Assembly: GCF_001438805.1 (NCBI RefSeq) | Contig: NZ_JQCF01000007.1 | Span: 1-64,000, forward strand | DNA from: Companilactobacillus kimchiensis | GTDB lineage: Bacteria; Bacillota; Bacilli; Lactobacillales; Lactobacillaceae | Direction of reading: 5' to 3' | Length of the DNA stretch: 64,000 nucleotides | Shown: positions 9,347-18,618 of the stretch, piece by piece | Position numbering within the stretch: position 1 is the stretch's first letter | Layout of the letters: every line of letters starts with the position of its first letter | Translations under genes and position numbers: made by a program | Notes under the pieces: model-generated | Databases searched by the model: none | The model's input: only the letters and a program-made list of their open reading frames with translations | What the model was told of the DNA's origin: nothing

Positions 9347-10408
9347 ATGAGTGAAGAATATACAGTCGCAATTTTAGGTGCCACAGGTGCCGTGGGAACA
9401 CGTTTAATTCAACAATTGGAACAGTCAACAATTCCTGTTTCAAAAGTTAAACTTTTGGCTTCATATCGATCAGCTGGTAAAAAGCTTCAATTTAAAGGTC
9501 AAGATGTGACTGTTGAAGAAGCTAAACCAGAGTCTTTTGAAGGTGTGGATTTAGTTTTGGCATCAGCTGGTGGGGCTGTTTCTAAAAAACTTTTGCCTGA
9601 AGCTGTTAAACGTGGGGCAGTTTGTGTTGACAACACGAGTGCCTTTCGAATGGATGAAAATGTTCCTTTGGTTGTTCCTGAAGTAAATGAGGCAGCTTTG
9701 TATAATCATCACGGCATCATTGCTAATCCAAACTGTTCGACGATTCAAATGATGGTTGCACTGGAACCAATTAGAAAAGCTTTTGGTTTGAAACAGATCA
9801 TTGTTTCAACTTATCAAGCTGCTAGTGGTGCTGGCGAAAGTGCTTTAAAAGAACTATATTCACAGGCTCAGGACTATTTGGATGGTAAAGACATGAAAGC
9901 CGATATTTTTCCAACGAAGGGCGATAAGGAGCATTATCCTTTAGCTTTCAACCTGTTACCACAAATTGATGTCTTGGAAGATAATCTATATTCTCATGAA
10001 GAGTGGAAAATGATTCATGAAACTAAAAAGATTATGTTAGGTGATATGAATTCACCTGAGATCAAGGTCACAGCTACTTGTGTCAGAGTTCCTGTTCCAA
10101 TTAGTCATGGTGAGTCAATTTATATTGAAGTTGAAGACCAATCAGCTACAACTGAAAAGATTCAACAACTTATCAAAGATGCTCCTGGAGCTGTATTACA
10201 AGATGATCCAGCCCATCAAGTTTATCCACAGCCAATTAATGCGGTCGGCAGTCGGGAAACTTATGTGGGAAGAATTCGTCCTGATTTGGAAAATGAGGGA
10301 GCTTTCAACATGTGGGTCGTATCTGATAACTTGTTAAAGGGTGCTGCTTGGAATACTGTTCAAATTGCCGAACATTTAGTTGCTGACAAATTAGTACGCG
10401 TTAAATAA
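9347..10408 (+). CDS. asd: Aspartate-semialdehyde dehydrogenase
   Basis: Reduces aspartyl phosphate to aspartate semialdehyde. GATGAVG at 11-17 binds NADP. Cys130 in NPNCST is the catalytic thiol, and ASGAGES and ISHGES carry the other substrate and base residues. 353 aa, usual length. It is the last gene of the lysA-dap series and is closed by a strong terminator, so the operon also supplies threonine and methionine precursors. Confidence 0.97.
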   Translation: MSEEYTVAILGATGAVGTRLIQQLEQSTIPVSKVKLLASYRSAGKKLQFKGQDVTVEEAKPESFEGVDLVLASAGGAVSKKLLPEAVKRGAVCVDNTSAFRMDENVPLVVPEVNEAALYNHHGIIANPNCSTIQMMVALEPIRKAFGLKQIIVSTYQAASGAGESALKELYSQAQDYLDGKDMKADIFPTKGDKEHYPLAFNLLPQIDVLEDNLYSHEEWKMIHETKKIMLGDMNSPEIKVTATCVRVPVPISHGESIYIEVEDQSATTEKIQQLIKDAPGAVLQDDPAHQVYPQPINAVGSRETYVGRIRPDLENEGAFNMWVVSDNLLKGAAWNTVQIAEHLVADKLVRVK

Positions 10409-10447
10409 AAAATGGAACACAGAAAATAGACTGTGTTCCATTTTTTT
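10408..10447 (+). terminator. Terminator of the lysA-dap-asd operon
   Basis: AAATGGAACACAG pairs perfectly with CTGTGTTCCATTT across an 8-base loop, followed by a T run, directly after the asd stop codon. Confidence 0.92.
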
Positions 10448-10500
10448 ATTGGGATTTCTGTTAGAATGTTTAAAGACATTTAATTTCAGGTGAGAAAAAA

Positions 10501-11811
10501 ATGAAGCGAATAATGAATATATTTAACGAAGGCGTTTTAGACCTATTGGCTAATGCTGGAGTCGCGATACCGTATTTTTTCTGTTTGACGTTATACAACC
10601 AAAATAAAAATATTTTTACCTATGCCTTGCCATTCTTAATGCTTTATACTTTTAGAGCGTTAGGGATGTTACTGACAACTTTTATCACATTGCCAGCATC
10701 AACTATGTTAGCAATGTCGAGTTTGTTTGGGGTAATTGGTTCCTTGTGTATTTTGGGAGCCGCTAATCCAGTCTTAGGTATCATTGGTGGTGTTTTATTG
10801 GGTCTAGCTTCCAGTTGGATCTGGCCATATTATTTAACGGTTAGATCCCGTGGTCAGATGGACAAAGAATTTAAATTCAATCGAATGCATACCTTATCAG
10901 TTTTGATAACACTAGTTATTTTGGTGGCTGTACAATTGATTGCAACGAAAACTCAATTCTTAGGTTTATCGTTTGTTCTATTGGCCTTTTTGTTTTTAGC
11001 AGCAATGGTCGGAGGGATGCATATTACGCATCGTCTCACTTTTTATCAGGGATTGGAGAAGAAACCCAAATTCAAGGTAAATTCACTATTTAGTCTGATC
11101 GTTTTAGCCAGTTTAGTAATGTTGATCTTTATTGTTCGTTATACACGGCTTAAAACGGTTTCTAATACGTTTGATCTGATCATCAGTATTGTTGCCATCG
11201 TATTGTTCCTATTCTTGGCTTACTATCAGATTGGGATTCATAAAAAACTTTTCCCAGTTAGTTTAGTAGCAATTAATCGTGGAGTAGTCATGAATTACGT
11301 TATGTTGTATGCAATTTTTGACAGTACGATTAGATTTGGCTTCAATACTTTAATGCTAATTTATGCACTCTATCTAATTGGTTTTGAATTGGGACCTATT
11401 TTGCTTAAAAATCATCAATCATGGCGTTATCCTTTGCTCCTGATGGGTTTGGTCTTGGCTTTATTCAATTACACCTACTTTTTAGGATTGTTCTTATGTG
11501 CAATCTTTGTCGGGACAGATAACCGAATTCTAAATGATGCTTTATATAAAAATACCGATCTTGATTCAGAACGAGCTTTCTTGATTAAATATCAATTGTC
11601 ATGTGTCGGAAATGTTTCGCAGCAATTAGTTTATATGACAACGATTTATTTCATCAGTTATTTCATGAAGATCAATGCTCTAGGATTCTTTAATAATCAT
11701 ATTACTGATGGTCCTACAAATGGGGTACTTTATGGAGTCCATATATTCATAACAGCGGTGGTATTTTTATACGCAGCTATTACATTTTATTTTGCCAGAG
11801 AAAAAGAATAA
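10501..11811 (+). CDS. Polytopic membrane protein, MFS-like transporter of unknown substrate
   Basis: 436 aa with about 12 hydrophobic segments and short loops, consistent with the major facilitator fold. I see no diagnostic motif such as the MFS loop 2-3 signature, so the substrate is unknown. The polar segment RYTRLKTVS near 210-220 could be the central loop between two six-helix halves. AGGTGAG precedes the ATG. It sits alone between two terminator-like hairpins, so it is probably monocistronic. Confidence 0.75.
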   Translation: MKRIMNIFNEGVLDLLANAGVAIPYFFCLTLYNQNKNIFTYALPFLMLYTFRALGMLLTTFITLPASTMLAMSSLFGVIGSLCILGAANPVLGIIGGVLLGLASSWIWPYYLTVRSRGQMDKEFKFNRMHTLSVLITLVILVAVQLIATKTQFLGLSFVLLAFLFLAAMVGGMHITHRLTFYQGLEKKPKFKVNSLFSLIVLASLVMLIFIVRYTRLKTVSNTFDLIISIVAIVLFLFLAYYQIGIHKKLFPVSLVAINRGVVMNYVMLYAIFDSTIRFGFNTLMLIYALYLIGFELGPILLKNHQSWRYPLLLMGLVLALFNYTYFLGLFLCAIFVGTDNRILNDALYKNTDLDSERAFLIKYQLSCVGNVSQQLVYMTTIYFISYFMKINALGFFNNHITDGPTNGVLYGVHIFITAVVFLYAAITFYFAREKE

Positions 11812-11950
11812 TTCATCCATTACAACGCTATAAGTGAAATTTAGCACTTTGTTTTTGAACATGAACGTGTGTTTGATAGAGTAAGATTTCACGTAAATGT
11901 AACGACGATTTGTGAATCTAGTGGAATGATAATTTTATAAAAAATCAAAT

Positions 11951-12016
11951 AAGACTACTATATATTGTATGGATGTGTTACATAACACATCATATTGTAT
12001 TTAGTAGTCTTTTCTT
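11951..12016 (+). terminator. Large hairpin upstream of nrdD (terminator or attenuator)
   Basis: Outer arms AAGACTACTA and TAGTAGTCTT pair, an inner perfect palindrome ATGTGTTACATAACACAT tops the structure, and a T-rich tail follows. It lies 140 bp after the membrane protein gene and 74 bp before nrdD, so it could end the former or attenuate the latter. The 250-bp gap otherwise holds no gene that I can see. Confidence 0.65.
11956..12006. promoter_or_regulatory. Candidate pair of NrdR boxes
   Basis: ACTATATATTGTA (11957-11969) and CATATTGTATTTA (11990-12002) resemble the AT-rich 16-bp NrdR operator. They are about three helical turns apart, the usual arrangement in front of ribonucleotide reductase genes. 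They coincide with the flanks of the hairpin, so the match could be a by-product of that structure. Confidence 0.35.
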
Positions 12017-12089
12017 TTTAGTATTTTTTTTATAGAATGATGTCAGTATTTATCGTTGCCGAATGGCCAAAGTTTTAGGAGGAAGATTT

Positions 12090-14300
12090 ATGACTGCCAA
12101 ATTAGAAGAATTAGTATCGATTCCTGTTGAAAAAAGAAGTGGAGTTAAAACTGATTTTTACCCCTATAAAATTGAATTTATTCTGGATCAATTAGCCTTG
12201 TCTGCCAAACAGGAAGAATTGATAGAGAAGCAAATAGTTAATCAGTTTATCGATTTAGATTTGATTACTACTACACAATTGCACAGTTTTATTTTTCGTG
12301 CTTTAAAGGATAATGATTTAGCTAAACAAGCGAATATCTACGAAGATTACTTTCAAAAGGATCAAGAAAAATTTGCTAGAGCTACTAATGTGCAGTTAAA
12401 TATCGAACGTTTATTTGATCGTAATGAAGAAGTTGTGCATGAAAATGCTAATAAAGATAGTAATATCTTTAATACCCAACGTGATTTGGAAGCCGGTGTT
12501 GCCAGTCGAGCCATGGGATTAAAAATGTTGCCAGAAATTGTTGCAAAATCACATATGCGTGGCGATATTCATTGGCATGATTTAGATTATTCACCAGTTA
12601 CCCCCGAAACTAATTGTTGTTTGATCGACTTTGATGAAATGCTTTCCAATGGTTTTAAAATTGGTAATGCTTGGGTAGCTTCACCACGTTCCATTCAAAC
12701 CGCCACAGCACAGATGTCACAAATTATTGCGAATGTAGCTTCACTACAGTATGGTGGCTGTTCAGCTAATCGAATCGATCAATTATTGGCTCCATATGCA
12801 GAAATTAATTATAAAAAACATTTGGCTGATGCTCAAAAATGGATTGCCACGGATTTACAAGATGAGTTTGCTCGTGAAAAGACCCGTAAAGACATTTATG
12901 ATGCCATGCAGGCCCTTGAATATGAAATCAATACACTTTACTCTTCACAAGGACAAACACCGTTCACGACGATTAATTTTGGTTTAGGAACCAGCTGGAT
13001 CGAACGAGAAATCCAAAAGTCTATTTTGGAAATTAGAATTAAGGGATTAGGTAAGGAGCATCGTACTGCTATTTTTCCTAAGCTAACTTTTACTATCAAG
13101 CGTGGATTGAATCTGAACCCTAATGATCCCAATTATGACATTAAAGAATTGGCTTTGGAATGTTCCACTAAAAGAATGTATCCCGATCTATTGATGTATG
13201 ACAAAATTAAAGAAATTACGGGAAGTTTTAAAACCCCAATGGGCTGTCGTTCTTTCTTACAAGGTTGGAAAGATGAATCTGGTAAAGAGGTTAATTCTGG
13301 TCGAATGAATCTTGGCGTTGTAACGGTTAATCTTCCGCGTATCGCTTTGGAATCCAAAGGAGATAAAGACTTATTCTGGTCCATCTTCGAAGAAAAAATG
13401 CAGATTTGTCACACCGCTTTGGAATATCGTATCGAAAGAACTAAACAAGCTAAACCAGAAAATGCGCCGTTACTCTACATGTATGGTGCCTTTGGTAAGC
13501 GTCTTAAGAAAACCGATAGTATTGATGAATTGTTTAAGAATGAACGTGCTACCGTATCACTTGGTTATATCGGTCTATATGAAGTTTGTACCGAATTCTA
13601 TGGTCCAAAATGGGAACATAATCAAGAGGCACATGATTTTGCCGAAACCATTGTTAAAGAGTTGCATGAAAAATGTCTGAAGTGGGCTAAAGAAAGTGGT
13701 TATCATTACAGTCTTTATTCAACTCCGGCCGAATCATTAACTGATACTTTCTGTCGCGATGATCTTGATAAGTTCGGCTCAATTCCTAATATCACTGAAA
13801 AAGAATATTACACTAATAGTTTTCACTACGATGTCAGAAAGCACCCAACACCATTTGAGAAATTAACTTTTGAAGAGGTTTTCCCCAAATACGCTGCTGG
13901 TGGATTCATTCATTACTGTGAATATCCTAATCTTCGTCAAAATCCTAAGGCCCTGGAGGCTGTATGGGATTGGGCTTATGACCATGTAGGTTATTTAGGT
14001 ACCAATACTTCGATTGATCAGTGTTTCAAGTGTGGTTTTAAAGGTGAATTTAATGCTACCGCCAGAGGCTTTGTTTGTCCTGAATGTGGTAATCACGATC
14101 CACAATTTTGTGATGTGGTTAAACGTACTTGTGGATATCTCGGTAATCCACAACAGAGACCAATGATTCATGGTCGTCACGTGGAAATAGCTTCACGTAG
14201 AAAAAATATGACTTCGGAGATGATACAACATGCGGCAAAATATGAGAGAGCCAAACAATCCGACTCCCAAAGAATGGTTAAGCAAGGACCACAGTCTTAA
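12090..14300 (+). CDS. nrdD: Anaerobic ribonucleoside-triphosphate reductase, large subunit
   Basis: Oxygen-sensitive class III reductase that makes dNTPs during fermentative growth. An ATP-cone lies in the first about 90 residues. Near the C terminus CFKC and CPEC form the zinc site, and Gly682 in RTCGYLG carries the glycyl radical. The ATG at 12090 has AGGAGG at ideal spacing and replaces an in-frame ATG 27 bases upstream. At 736 aa it has the usual length. The end overlaps nrdG, its activase. Confidence 0.96.
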   Translation: MTAKLEELVSIPVEKRSGVKTDFYPYKIEFILDQLALSAKQEELIEKQIVNQFIDLDLITTTQLHSFIFRALKDNDLAKQANIYEDYFQKDQEKFARATNVQLNIERLFDRNEEVVHENANKDSNIFNTQRDLEAGVASRAMGLKMLPEIVAKSHMRGDIHWHDLDYSPVTPETNCCLIDFDEMLSNGFKIGNAWVASPRSIQTATAQMSQIIANVASLQYGGCSANRIDQLLAPYAEINYKKHLADAQKWIATDLQDEFAREKTRKDIYDAMQALEYEINTLYSSQGQTPFTTINFGLGTSWIEREIQKSILEIRIKGLGKEHRTAIFPKLTFTIKRGLNLNPNDPNYDIKELALECSTKRMYPDLLMYDKIKEITGSFKTPMGCRSFLQGWKDESGKEVNSGRMNLGVVTVNLPRIALESKGDKDLFWSIFEEKMQICHTALEYRIERTKQAKPENAPLLYMYGAFGKRLKKTDSIDELFKNERATVSLGYIGLYEVCTEFYGPKWEHNQEAHDFAETIVKELHEKCLKWAKESGYHYSLYSTPAESLTDTFCRDDLDKFGSIPNITEKEYYTNSFHYDVRKHPTPFEKLTFEEVFPKYAAGGFIHYCEYPNLRQNPKALEAVWDWAYDHVGYLGTNTSIDQCFKCGFKGEFNATARGFVCPECGNHDPQFCDVVKRTCGYLGNPQQRPMIHGRHVEIASRRKNMTSEMIQHAAKYERAKQSDSQRMVKQGPQS

Positions 14301-14811
14301 AAAAATTGCTGATTACAAACCGTTTAACTTTGTTGACGGTGAAGGCGTTAGATGTAGCTTGTACGTCTCAGGCTGTTTGTTCAGATGTCCGGGGTGTTAT
14401 AACGTTGCGGCTCAAGATTTCCGTTATGGAAAATCTTATACTAAAGAACTTGAAGATAGAATCATTGCTGATCTCAGTCAGAGTTATGTTCAGGGATTAA
14501 CTCTATTAGGTGGGGAGCCATTCTTGAACACTGAAGTTTGTTTATCGTTATGCAAGCGTGTTAGAAAAGAATTTGGGCATACAAAAGATATCTGGTCTTG
14601 GACTGGCTATTCGTGGGACGAAATAATGAAGGATTCTGATGATAAATTGGAAATGCTTTCGTTGATCGACATTTTAATTGATGGTCGTTTTCTATTGCGC
14701 AAAAAGGATTTAACGTTACAGTTCCGTGGGTCGTCTAATCAGAGAATCATTGATGTACAGAAGTCTCTAGCTAGTGGAGACGTTGTTGCTTGGGATAAAT
14801 TGGTTAGATAA
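14230..14811 (+). CDS. nrdG: Anaerobic ribonucleotide reductase activating protein
   Basis: Radical SAM enzyme that puts the glycyl radical on NrdD. The CX3CX2C iron-sulfur motif is Cys49, Cys53 and Cys56 in CLFRCPGC, and LLGGEP is the SAM-binding segment. Two starts are possible, 14230 or the ATG at 14242; I use the first because GGAG precedes it. Either way the gene overlaps the end of nrdD by about 60-70 bases in another frame, which links their translation. Confidence 0.94.
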   Translation: MRQNMREPNNPTPKEWLSKDHSLKKIADYKPFNFVDGEGVRCSLYVSGCLFRCPGCYNVAAQDFRYGKSYTKELEDRIIADLSQSYVQGLTLLGGEPFLNTEVCLSLCKRVRKEFGHTKDIWSWTGYSWDEIMKDSDDKLEMLSLIDILIDGRFLLRKKDLTLQFRGSSNQRIIDVQKSLASGDVVAWDKLVR

Positions 14812-14841
14812 AATATGATTATCGAACGATAAATGAAATTG

Positions 14842-14908
14842 AAAAAGATAACTGAAGGTGATATTTTGTACGTCGGTACAAAAGAATTACTGAATGTTAT
14901 CTTTTTTT
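14842..14908 (+). terminator. Terminator of nrdDG
   Basis: AAAAAGATAAC pairs with GTTATCTTTTT, with an inner stem TTTTGTA/TACAAAA, and a T run follows. Confidence 0.85.
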
Positions 14909-14999
14909 ATTTTACACGAACATACGTTCGAAAAGTGTGATACGATATTGCCATAGATAAACGAAGTGATCTTCGAATAACGATACTGGAGTGATTAAT

Positions 15000-15596
15000 A
15001 TGAATTATGGTGATCCTTTTGGTTTGGCAATTAAATCGTTGTATAGATATCCTGAATTAAAATATTTTTTGGCTCAGGAAGAACAAAATAATGATTTTAA
15101 ATTGAGTATGATTAATTTATTGAGTCGTTTTTATCGAAATGTTTGTTTAGCAACAGGGATAGTTTTGGTAATGATGGTCACAATTTATTTATTTAGCGTT
15201 CTAGGATTAGTGATTGGAATTAATGTTATACATTTGAGTATCAATGCGTTGTTTTTTCTGTATTTACTAATATTAATAACTATCCTATTTCTAGTGATCG
15301 TAGCTACTAGAATGATGATTTTTCAGACATTAAAGCATTTGGTTAGCAAACTGGAAGCACATTTTACTATTTCACCAACTGAAACCTATATCAGTGATCG
15401 TATCAAAGGAAATGATATCTATTTTAATATGACCAGTTCTGATTTTAAACGAATCGCACAAACCGACGTTAAAGCCACTATAAGTTTGAATCGGGCCTCC
15501 TTTAATAAAAATTATTCAGGAAATGGATTGATTACAGAAATTAGTAGTAATTCTTCCGCACAAAAGATTTATTTACAGTTAAAAGCAATTGAATAA
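15000..15596 (+). CDS. Small membrane protein of unknown function
   Basis: 198 aa. Two long hydrophobic segments at about 48-70 and 77-105 are followed by a soluble, polar C-terminal half with no motif I recognise. ATG at 15000 is preceded by GGAG at 8 bases; the upstream GTG is not needed. The neighbours (nrdDG, metal ATPase) give no functional hint. A weak inverted repeat lies downstream. Confidence 0.65.
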   Translation: MNYGDPFGLAIKSLYRYPELKYFLAQEEQNNDFKLSMINLLSRFYRNVCLATGIVLVMMVTIYLFSVLGLVIGINVIHLSINALFFLYLLILITILFLVIVATRMMIFQTLKHLVSKLEAHFTISPTETYISDRIKGNDIYFNMTSSDFKRIAQTDVKATISLNRASFNKNYSGNGLITEISSNSSAQKIYLQLKAIE

Positions 15597-15658
15597 TAAA
15601 TCGTTTGTGATTTTTATATCAATCCAAGGTGGCAACTGTTTTTGAAAGCTAGTAATTT

Positions 15659-15696
15659 AATTAAAGTCGAAGATACATTATCGCTTTACTTTAATT
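15659..15696 (+). repeat. Inverted repeat after the membrane protein gene
   Basis: AATTAAAGT and ACTTTAATT flank a 20-base loop. It may be a weak terminator, but there is no clean T run. The rest of the 230-bp gap holds the ATPase control region. Confidence 0.4.
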
Positions 15697-15753
15697 CTTA
15701 ATTAACAATCTACTTATGTAGCTATTTTTAAGATAATGTTAAAATGATAATTA

Positions 15754-15766
15754 AATGAGAATCATT
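15754..15766. promoter_or_regulatory. Candidate metal-regulator operator (Fur/Zur/PerR-like)
   Basis: The palindrome AATGA-GAA-TCATT lies just after a possible -10 (TAAAAT) and 80 bp before the metal ATPase. It resembles half of Fur-family boxes. Assigned on symmetry and context only. Confidence 0.35.
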
Positions 15767-15845
15767 CCAAATAAGGGTTCACTTTTAAATCTGAGGCAGG
15801 TATAATCTTGTTGAAGAGTTAAATAAATTGGAAGGTTGTGATTTT

Positions 15846-17645
15846 ATGAACTCAGACAAAATTAAATTATATGGAACGTTAACCATTGGATTTATTGCCG
15901 CTGTTTTAGAATTTATCTTCCATTTAGCAGGTTATGCACAGTTAATTATCAGTATTTTGGGTTTGTTATTAGCCTTGATTATGTTTGTTGATATGATCAA
16001 AGTCCTTAAATCAGGTAATTTTGGGGTCGATCTGTTAGCAATTACGGCCATTATTGCCACAATTGCTTTAGGTCAATATTGGGCCGGATGGATTGTTTTA
16101 TTGATGCTGACTGGTGGTGATACATTAGAGGAATATGCTGCTAATAAGGCAAAGAGTGAATTGAAATCACTTTTAGATAACACGCCTTCACAGGCACATC
16201 TAATTGCTCAAGGTGACATCAAGGACGTTGATATTGATGATGTTAAGGTAGGAGATGAGTTGTTAATCCGTCCCAAAGAACAAGTTCCAGTTGATGGTGT
16301 TGTGATTGAAGGACAGTCAGAGGTTGATGAGTCATCATTAACTGGTGAATCGGTTCCGATTAATGTCAAAGTTGGTTCACAAGTTATGTCTGGTTCAATT
16401 AATGGTGAAAATCCTTTTAGAATCAATGCAAAAAAAGTGGCGGCAGATTCTGAGTACCAGGCTATTGTTAAGTTGGTCAAAGAGTCAGAAACACATCCAG
16501 CACATTTTGTTCGTTTGGCCGATAGATATGCTGTACCTTTTACATTAATTGCTTATGTGATTGCTGGCTTGGCTTGGTATATTTCTAAAGATCCCGTTAG
16601 AATCGCTCAGGTATTGGTTGTTGCTTCACCATGTCCGTTGATTTTAGCAGCGCCAATCGCTTTTGTTTCAGGAATGAGTCGGACCAGTCGTAATGGAATT
16701 ATTATTAAATCAGGAACAGCTCTAGAAAAACTCAACTCTGCCAAAACAATTGCCTTTGATAAAACTGGTACGATCACTAAAGGTAAATTAGTCGTTGATG
16801 AATTTAAAGTAACCTCTGATTTTGATTCAGCAACAGTAATGTCTTATGCTGCCTCAATTGAACAAAACTCTAGTCATGTTATGGCTGAAGCAATTGTTGA
16901 TTATGCTAAAGAACGTCAAATAGCGTTCCACAATGCTGAGAATCTCAAGGAAATAACAGCTGAAGGAATCGTAGGTACGATTGAAGGGCATGTCGTGAAG
17001 GTTGGTCAAGGAAGTTTTGTGACCACTGCAACAGTTGATAAAGTAAAAGGTTCTGGGGTTTATGTTTCAATCGAGGGTAAGTATGCCGGAGCTTACAGTT
17101 TATTGGATCAAATTCGTCCGGAATCGAAAGCGACGATTGATAAATTAAAAAAATTTGGAATTAAAAATGTTTTGATGATTTCTGGAGATAAAAAAGAAGC
17201 AACCGAGATGGTTGCTTCTGAAGTAGGAATTACTAAAGCTTATCCTTCAAGTTTACCCGCTGATAAGGTTAAAATCATAAACGGTTTAGAAAAAGAATAT
17301 CATCCAACAATAATGGTTGGCGATGGGGTCAATGATGCTCCGGCATTGGCTTTAGCTGATGTTGGAATTGCCATGGGTTATAAGGGTGCCAACGCTGCTA
17401 GTGAATCCGCTGATGCTGTTATTTTACAAGATGATCTCAGTAAGGTAAGTACTGTGGTTAAAATTGCACACGATACAATGAAAATTGCTCGGGAAGCAGT
17501 ATTATTAGGGATTTTTATTTGTATTGGTTTGATGATCGTGGCTGCTTTTGGATTGATTCCAACAATCATTGGAGCATTGTTTCAAGAAGTTGTCGATACC
17601 GTTGCCATTCTCTATGCCTTACGTGCCCGCAGTGACAAATTATAA
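15846..17645 (+). CDS. P1B-type heavy-metal-translocating ATPase with SPC metal motif
   Basis: Membrane pump of 599 aa. It has TGES in the actuator domain, DKTGT with phosphorylated Asp305, and GDGVNDAPALA in the hinge. The metal motif in the sixth helix is SPC (Cys263), not CPC. That points to the P1B-4 group (Co/Fe/Zn-type export) rather than copper or cadmium pumps, which is inference. There is no N-terminal metal-binding domain. The usual SxHP motif reads SSHV at residues 343-345. ATG at 15846 follows GGAAGG. Its TAA overlaps the stop codon of the convergent gene. Confidence 0.88.
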   Translation: MNSDKIKLYGTLTIGFIAAVLEFIFHLAGYAQLIISILGLLLALIMFVDMIKVLKSGNFGVDLLAITAIIATIALGQYWAGWIVLLMLTGGDTLEEYAANKAKSELKSLLDNTPSQAHLIAQGDIKDVDIDDVKVGDELLIRPKEQVPVDGVVIEGQSEVDESSLTGESVPINVKVGSQVMSGSINGENPFRINAKKVAADSEYQAIVKLVKESETHPAHFVRLADRYAVPFTLIAYVIAGLAWYISKDPVRIAQVLVVASPCPLILAAPIAFVSGMSRTSRNGIIIKSGTALEKLNSAKTIAFDKTGTITKGKLVVDEFKVTSDFDSATVMSYAASIEQNSSHVMAEAIVDYAKERQIAFHNAENLKEITAEGIVGTIEGHVVKVGQGSFVTTATVDKVKGSGVYVSIEGKYAGAYSLLDQIRPESKATIDKLKKFGIKNVLMISGDKKEATEMVASEVGITKAYPSSLPADKVKIINGLEKEYHPTIMVGDGVNDAPALALADVGIAMGYKGANAASESADAVILQDDLSKVSTVVKIAHDTMKIAREAVLLGIFICIGLMIVAAFGLIPTIIGALFQEVVDTVAILYALRARSDKL

Positions 17646-18263
17646 CCAACCATAAGTTTCAAGGTTCATATCACGTTTAGGTAGTTTAGAAACGTAAGGA
17701 TTACCCTTAACAATAAAACGCATATTTTTGGAAGTCCAAGGCTCCTTATTTTTCACACCGATTCTAGGTGTTGCTAAAATAGTTTGGGGAGTTTGGACTT
17801 TTTTTGCTGAAAATGAGAAATTATTTTCATTTAATATTGTTCCCGACAATGATTTGTCCTTAATACCAAAGGCTGCCATCCACTTAGCTGGACCATTGGT
17901 GGTTTCAAACCCAGTTCGGTTACGGTTTATTTCCATTGCTTCAATTCCGGTAAGCGGCTGTAGAGCACGTATTAAAATTCCGTTAGGGATACCAGCCTTT
18001 TGAATACTGATATCCATATCCAGCCAACTATGGATCGAATAGATGTAGATTGTTCCGCCAGATTGATAAAGGGGATCATTAGCCTCAGAATGACGACCAT
18101 TGTAACTATGAGATGCCATATCAATTGGGCCAAGGTAGGCTTCAGTTTCAACAATTAATCCCGAAAAGTCTCCCTGATCAGATTTATAAGTGAAAGTATG
18201 TCCCAGCATGTCTTGAGCTAAGTCCATTGTTTCTGCGGTTTCAAAGTAATTTTGCACGTTCAA
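17640..18263 (-). CDS. 3-methyladenine (alkyladenine) DNA glycosylase, AAG/Mpg family
   Basis: Base-excision enzyme for alkylated purines. Conserved segments are VETEAYLGP with the catalytic Glu, ASHSYNGR, the beta strand GTIYIYSIH, ILIRALQP and NGPAKW. 207 aa, standard length. It is convergent with the ATPase gene, and the two share the hexamer TTATAA (17640-17645), which contains both stop codons. AGGAGG-type ribosome site (GAGGATAAT) upstream. Confidence 0.92.
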   Translation of the reverse strand: MNVQNYFETAETMDLAQDMLGHTFTYKSDQGDFSGLIVETEAYLGPIDMASHSYNGRHSEANDPLYQSGGTIYIYSIHSWLDMDISIQKAGIPNGILIRALQPLTGIEAMEINRNRTGFETTNGPAKWMAAFGIKDKSLSGTILNENNFSFSAKKVQTPQTILATPRIGVKNKEPWTSKNMRFIVKGNPYVSKLPKRDMNLETYGWL

Positions 18264-18386
18264 AATTCATTATCCTCCTAATTTTAAAAAAAAATCGAAA
18301 TAATTAAAAAAAAAGCTTGCTACACCTTTATTTATATTGTATTATATTTCTTGTGCTCATGAGAGCAACAAACATTTAAATATTAT

Positions 18387-18458
18387 GACCCGTTGGTCAA
18401 GTGGTTAAGACACCGCCCTTTCACGGCGGTAACATGAGTTCAAATCTCGTACGGGTCA
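18387..18458 (+). tRNA. tRNA-Glu (anticodon TTC)
   Basis: Acceptor strands GACCCGT and ACGGGTC pair. The anticodon stem CCGCC/GGCGG encloses CTTTCAC with TTC. Discriminator A; no encoded CCA. Confidence 0.96.
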
Positions 18459-18462
18459 TTTT

Positions 18463-18535
18463 GGAGGATTAGCTCAGCTGGGAGAGCATCTGCCTTACAA
18501 GCAGGAGGTCACAGGTTCGATCCCTGTATCCTCCA
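18463..18535 (+). tRNA. tRNA-Val (anticodon TAC)
   Basis: Acceptor strands GGAGGAT and ATCCTCC pair. The anticodon loop CTTACAA holds TAC. It lies 4 bases after tRNA-Glu, so both come from one transcript. Confidence 0.96.
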
Positions 18536-18551
18536 TTCCAAAAACATTTAG

Positions 18552-18581
18552 AACATCTAACTTCGGTTGGATGTTTTTTTT
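18552..18581 (+). terminator. Terminator of the tRNA-Glu/tRNA-Val transcript
   Basis: AACATCTAAC and GTTGGATGTT pair around a stable TTCG tetraloop, followed by a T run. Confidence 0.9.
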
Positions 18582-18589
18582 GTTCAATA

Positions 18590-18618
18590 AAAAAGGATTT
18601 CCATAAGAAATCCCTTTA
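18590..18618 (-). terminator. Terminator of the leftward membrane protein gene
   Basis: On the minus strand AAAGGGATTTC and GAAATCCTTT pair with a 5-base loop, followed by T residues, right at the stop codon of the gene. Confidence 0.8.
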
